Assembly: GCA_964450865.1 (NCBI GenBank)
Contig: CAYVHB010000029.1
Coordinates: 1-35,225, forward strand
Length of the DNA: 35,225 bases
Direction of reading: 5' to 3'
From: CAYVHB01 sp964450865
Lineage (GTDB): Bacteria > Bacillota > Clostridia > Saccharofermentanales > UBA5734
Positions 32,814-35,225 of the stretch are shown in pieces. Position numbers and translations under genes: made by a program. Position 1 is the first letter of the stretch. Every line of letters begins with the position of its first letter. Below the pieces are notes generated by a model. It was given only the letters and a program-made list of their open reading frames with translations. It did not search any database and was not told where the DNA came from.

Positions 32814-33635
32814 TCAGCCCAGACCGACATCCAGGATCATCATGACTGCAAAGCCCAGCATACAGCCAATCGTCGAAAGATCCGTTGAACTGCCGCCTTC
32901 ATTGCGCTGCGCTTCCGGAATCAATTCCTCAACAACCACATAAATCATGGCGCCGGCCGCAAAAGCCAGCGCCCAGGGCAGGATCGGGCGCATCGAAATA
33001 ACCGCCAGCGCCCCGAGGACCCCGGCAATCGGTTCAACAATCCCGGAGGCCTGGCCGTAAAGAAAAGCCCTGGTCCGGCTGAAGCCTTCCCGGCGCAGCG
33101 GAATCGAAACCGCCGCACCTTCCGGGAAATTCTGCAAACCAATACCAATCGCCAGCGCCCCGGCACCAGCCAGTGAAGCCGACGGCAAATTGGCGGCGAC
33201 CGCGCCAAAAGCCACACCAACAGCCAGACCTTCCGGAATATTGTGCAGGGTAATGGCCAGCACCAGCAGGACACTGCGCTGCCAGTTGGTCTTGATGCCC
33301 TCGGCCTGATTCTTCTCCAGGCCGATATGCAGATGTGGCAGCAGGCGGTCAATCAGCCAGAGGAAAAATCCACCAGCCAGAAAACCGGCAGCAGCCGTCA
33401 GCCAGGCCGTCTGGCCCTGATGCCCCGCCATTTCAATCGCCGGCGCCAGCAACGACCAGAAGCTGGCGGCAATCATCACCCCAGCCGCAAAACCAAGCAT
33501 GGCATTCAGGACAGACTTGTTAATCGTCTTGAAGAAAAAAACCAGGCCGGCGCCCAGGGCGGTGACGCCATAGGTAAACAAAGTACCCACTAAAGCCTGG
33601 ATGATTGGCGGAAAGTGACTAAGCCAGGTAAACAT
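32814..33635 (-). CDS. ZIP-family metal transporter, GufA type
   Basis: A 273-residue inner-membrane transporter for divalent metals such as zinc. About eight membrane helices; the fourth has LHNIPEGLAVGVAFG, the classic HNxPEG metal site, and the fifth has FPEGAAVSIPL, where GufA-type ZIPs have E in place of the usual H. The cytoplasmic loop after TM3 has a short HLHIG histidine pair, possibly metal-sensing. AAGGAG lies eight bases before ATG 33635. It is 86 bases past the start of the GGDEF gene on the same strand, so the two might be cotranscribed, but they have no obvious shared job. Confidence 0.9.
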   Translation of the reverse strand: MFTWLSHFPPIIQALVGTLFTYGVTALGAGLVFFFKTINKSVLNAMLGFAAGVMIAASFWSLLAPAIEMAGHQGQTAWLTAAAGFLAGGFFLWLIDRLLPHLHIGLEKNQAEGIKTNWQRSVLLVLAITLHNIPEGLAVGVAFGAVAANLPSASLAGAGALAIGIGLQNFPEGAAVSIPLRREGFSRTRAFLYGQASGIVEPIAGVLGALAVISMRPILPWALAFAAGAMIYVVVEELIPEAQRNEGGSSTDLSTIGCMLGFAVMMILDVGLG

Positions 33636-33785
33636 AAAGCAAACTCCTTACCCTTTTACCCTTTCAGCTACCATTAAAGCCAGAATCAAACCTGAAGCCG
33701 GACAGTCCCGAAGCCCAAACCGGCTCCGGCAGCCGGACCGCGCCAAGGCCCCAAACCAGACCCGGCAGCCGGCGCGTGTTTCATT

Positions 33786-33815
33786 CCTGCTTCCTGCCTC
33801 CTGCTTCCTGCCTCC
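33786..33815. repeat. 14-bp tandem repeat upstream of ZIP gene
   Basis: CCTGCTTCCTGCCT occurs twice in tandem (33786-33799, 33800-33813), followed by the start of a third copy. It lies in the 427-base spacer between the ZIP and LacI genes. Reverse-strand open frames through it look spurious. Confidence 0.85.
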
Positions 33816-33887
33816 TATTTTACCGCAATCACCGGCCAGATACAGCCCACCACCCATGTATTATAATGGCAACAAACAAAAAAACAG

Positions 33888-33974
33888 CCAGACGACACCG
33901 GCATTGACCCGTCCAGGCTACTGAGATCAGCAAGGTGGCCCGTCCGCTGAAAACCAGACGACACCGGCATTGAC
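33888..33974. repeat. 21-bp direct repeat upstream of LacI gene
   Basis: CCAGACGACACCGGCATTGAC occurs at 33888-33908 and 33954-33974, exactly 66 bases apart. The second copy supplies part of the -35 box of the LacI gene promoter. A regulator binding site or a small duplication are both possible. Confidence 0.8.
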
Positions 33975-33997
33975 ACCTTATCCTTTAACTATACAAT
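33970..33997 (+). promoter_or_regulatory. Candidate promoter of right-edge LacI gene
   Basis: TTGACA (33970-33975), 16 bases, then TACAAT (33992-33997). The leader would be about 60 bases before ATG 34063. The upstream remainder of the spacer holds only the tandem and direct repeats and no gene. Confidence 0.6.
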
Positions 33998-34062
33998 AAA
34001 ATTCAGGGATCAATGTCAAATATCAGGGACGATTTTATAAACTCCAGCAAGAGGTAACCAGT

Positions 34063-35070
34063 ATGGCAAGCATCAAGGATGTCGCAAAATTGGCCGGGGT
34101 CGGTGTGGGAACAGTCTCCCGGGTATTGAATAACAGCGGTTATGTTGCGGATGAGACCCGGAAAAAGGTCTACGAGGCCGTCAAAATCCTCAATTTCGTC
34201 CCCAATGAAGTGGCCAGGAGCTTTAAACGGCAGGCCACCAGGATCATCGGTCTGCTGATCCCGACCGTCTGGCACCCCTTCTTCTCAGAATTGACATTTT
34301 ACGTCGAGCATGAATTGGCCAAATCCGACTACAAGCTGATGCTGTGCAACTCGATGCATGACCCTGATAAAGAGCAGGACTATTTTGACATGCTTAAAAA
34401 GAATCAGGTCGCCGGGATTATCATGATTTCTTACAGCGATTTCCTGCAGGACGAGCCAATCAACCTGCCTATCATATCCATTGACCGCCTGGTTTCGCCA
34501 ACAGTTCCCTATGTTGCTTCCAACAACTACCAGGGTGGACAAATCGCCGCCGAAGCCCTGATCCGGCGGGGTTGCCGCAAGCTTGTCTACCTTGGAGGCG
34601 CGTCGCGACTGCCGTCTGCCGTCAGCAAGCGCAAAGAAGGCTTTGTCGCAACCGCCAGCCAGCACCAGCTGCCTTGTCAGGTTTTCGAAGATTATGTTGA
34701 GCTCGGCCAGGAGCGCAACGTGGTGCAGGCCTTTTTGGCAACCAGGCCTGACTTTGACGGCGTGCTAACGTCGACCGACATGTTTGCCGCCGCCCTGATC
34801 AGCGAGGCGGAAAAGTGCCAGCTCCCCTGTCCGGGGACGATCCAGGTCATCGGCTTTGATGGCATCCAAACCAATGATTATTTCCGGCCGCTGCTTGCCA
34901 CGATTCGCCAACCGGTTGAAGCCCTCGCCCGAACGAGTGTCCAGAATTTGCTTTTGCTCATCGATGGCCAGGACGTCGAGCATGAAACCATCATTGATGT
35001 AACGTTATTCGAGGGTGAGACAATCCGGCCCTTGCCAGCTTCAGGCAATGTGCTTACAGCAGGGACTTAA
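34063..35070 (+). CDS. LacI-family transcriptional regulator
   Basis: A 335-residue repressor with a canonical DNA-binding start, SIKDVAKLAGVGVGTVSRVLNNSGYV (residues 3-28), the hinge PNEVARSFK, and a sugar-binding core (about 60-325) with GLLIPTVWHPFFSE, ISIDR, GAS and VIGFDGIQ. It is a second LacI protein in the window, at the right edge, and probably controls a sugar operon that continues beyond it. AAGAGGT lies eight bases before the ATG. Its core is more typical of sugar-sensing LacI proteins than the one at 8480-9553. It is a candidate to bind the GTGC palindromes near xylA, but this is a guess. Confidence 0.93.
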   Translation: MASIKDVAKLAGVGVGTVSRVLNNSGYVADETRKKVYEAVKILNFVPNEVARSFKRQATRIIGLLIPTVWHPFFSELTFYVEHELAKSDYKLMLCNSMHDPDKEQDYFDMLKKNQVAGIIMISYSDFLQDEPINLPIISIDRLVSPTVPYVASNNYQGGQIAAEALIRRGCRKLVYLGGASRLPSAVSKRKEGFVATASQHQLPCQVFEDYVELGQERNVVQAFLATRPDFDGVLTSTDMFAAALISEAEKCQLPCPGTIQVIGFDGIQTNDYFRPLLATIRQPVEALARTSVQNLLLLIDGQDVEHETIIDVTLFEGETIRPLPASGNVLTAGT

Positions 35071-35225
35071 TACAGCCCGGACAAAACCGCTTCGATTTAA
35101 CGATATGCAAGCAGCTGGGCGCATGTTTATCTTGCGGCCTGTTTTTGAGACGTTCCAGTCATCGATTTAATTGTATAATTTGCACAATATGTTAATCGGA
35201 TATTTTGTCTATTAAAAACAATGCC
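35071..35225. other. Right-edge spacer with possible promoter
   Basis: AT-rich sequence after the LacI gene with TATAAT at 35174-35179. No good -35 is 16-18 bases upstream of it. It probably leads to the next gene, beyond the window. No terminator with a T-tract was found. Confidence 0.35.

Noticed and set aside
33648..33857. 69-residue frame upstream of the ZIP gene
   Set aside because: It runs through a 14-bp tandem repeat, has Arg/Gly/Cys-rich composition and lacks a convincing start.

Overview
This is a GC-rich bacterial scaffold window with dense, mostly bacterial-style operons and strong GGAGG-type ribosome binding sites. The gene families point to a Bacillota (Clostridia-like) gut or anaerobic organism: a MarR-controlled heterodimeric ABC exporter pair, a fused amino-acid substrate-binding/permease protein, several LacI and DeoR sugar regulators, a small CGGGGC-type cysteine protein and a GufA-type ZIP transporter. 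That placement is an inference from gene content. No rRNA, tRNA, CRISPR array or intact insertion sequence was seen.

Layout. (1) 1-267: repeat-rich sequence, possibly the end of a mobile element. (2) 268-4321, minus strand: xylose operon xylA - xylB - MBL-fold lactonase-like hydrolase, with LacI-type operator palindromes in the leader. Two 100-N gaps (1075-1174, 4421-4520) are each flanked by an exact 55-bp duplication, which looks like unmerged contig ends. (3) 4764-6773: ABC-F ATPase. (4) 6878-10157, minus strand: MarR regulator, LacI regulator, and a fused amino-acid binding/permease protein whose binding-domain lobes are in permuted order. (5) 10355-15675: a two-gene heterodimeric ABC exporter behind a perfect consensus promoter and a palindrome that is probably the MarR operator. 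Its second subunit has about 590 extra residues in the first extracellular loop, built from 15-residue and ~59-residue tandem repeats. (6) 15994-17454: VOC protein, small membrane protein behind a 10-bp tandem repeat, small Cys-rich protein. (7) 29493 down to 17705, minus strand: a long co-directional cluster of SorE-like zinc dehydrogenase, SrlD-like SDR, E2, E3 and fused E1 of a 2-oxoacid dehydrogenase complex, PHP-domain protein and rhamnulokinase, with a divergent DeoR regulator (29935-30693). (8) 30690-32728: a GGDEF-EAL protein split by a frameshift. (9) ZIP metal transporter, then a LacI regulator at the right edge.

How it works together. The window is mainly about carbohydrate uptake and catabolism: xylose is isomerised and phosphorylated, and a second cluster carries polyol/ketose-phosphate dehydrogenases, a ketose kinase and a complete 2-oxoacid dehydrogenase complex. 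The cluster's substrate is not evident from sequence.

The strongest candidates for something undescribed are the exporter subunit with the giant repeat-built extracellular loop, and the sugar operon that carries its own E1-E2-E3 complex plus a PHP protein. The E1 and zinc-dehydrogenase genes in that operon also have duplicated 3' tails.
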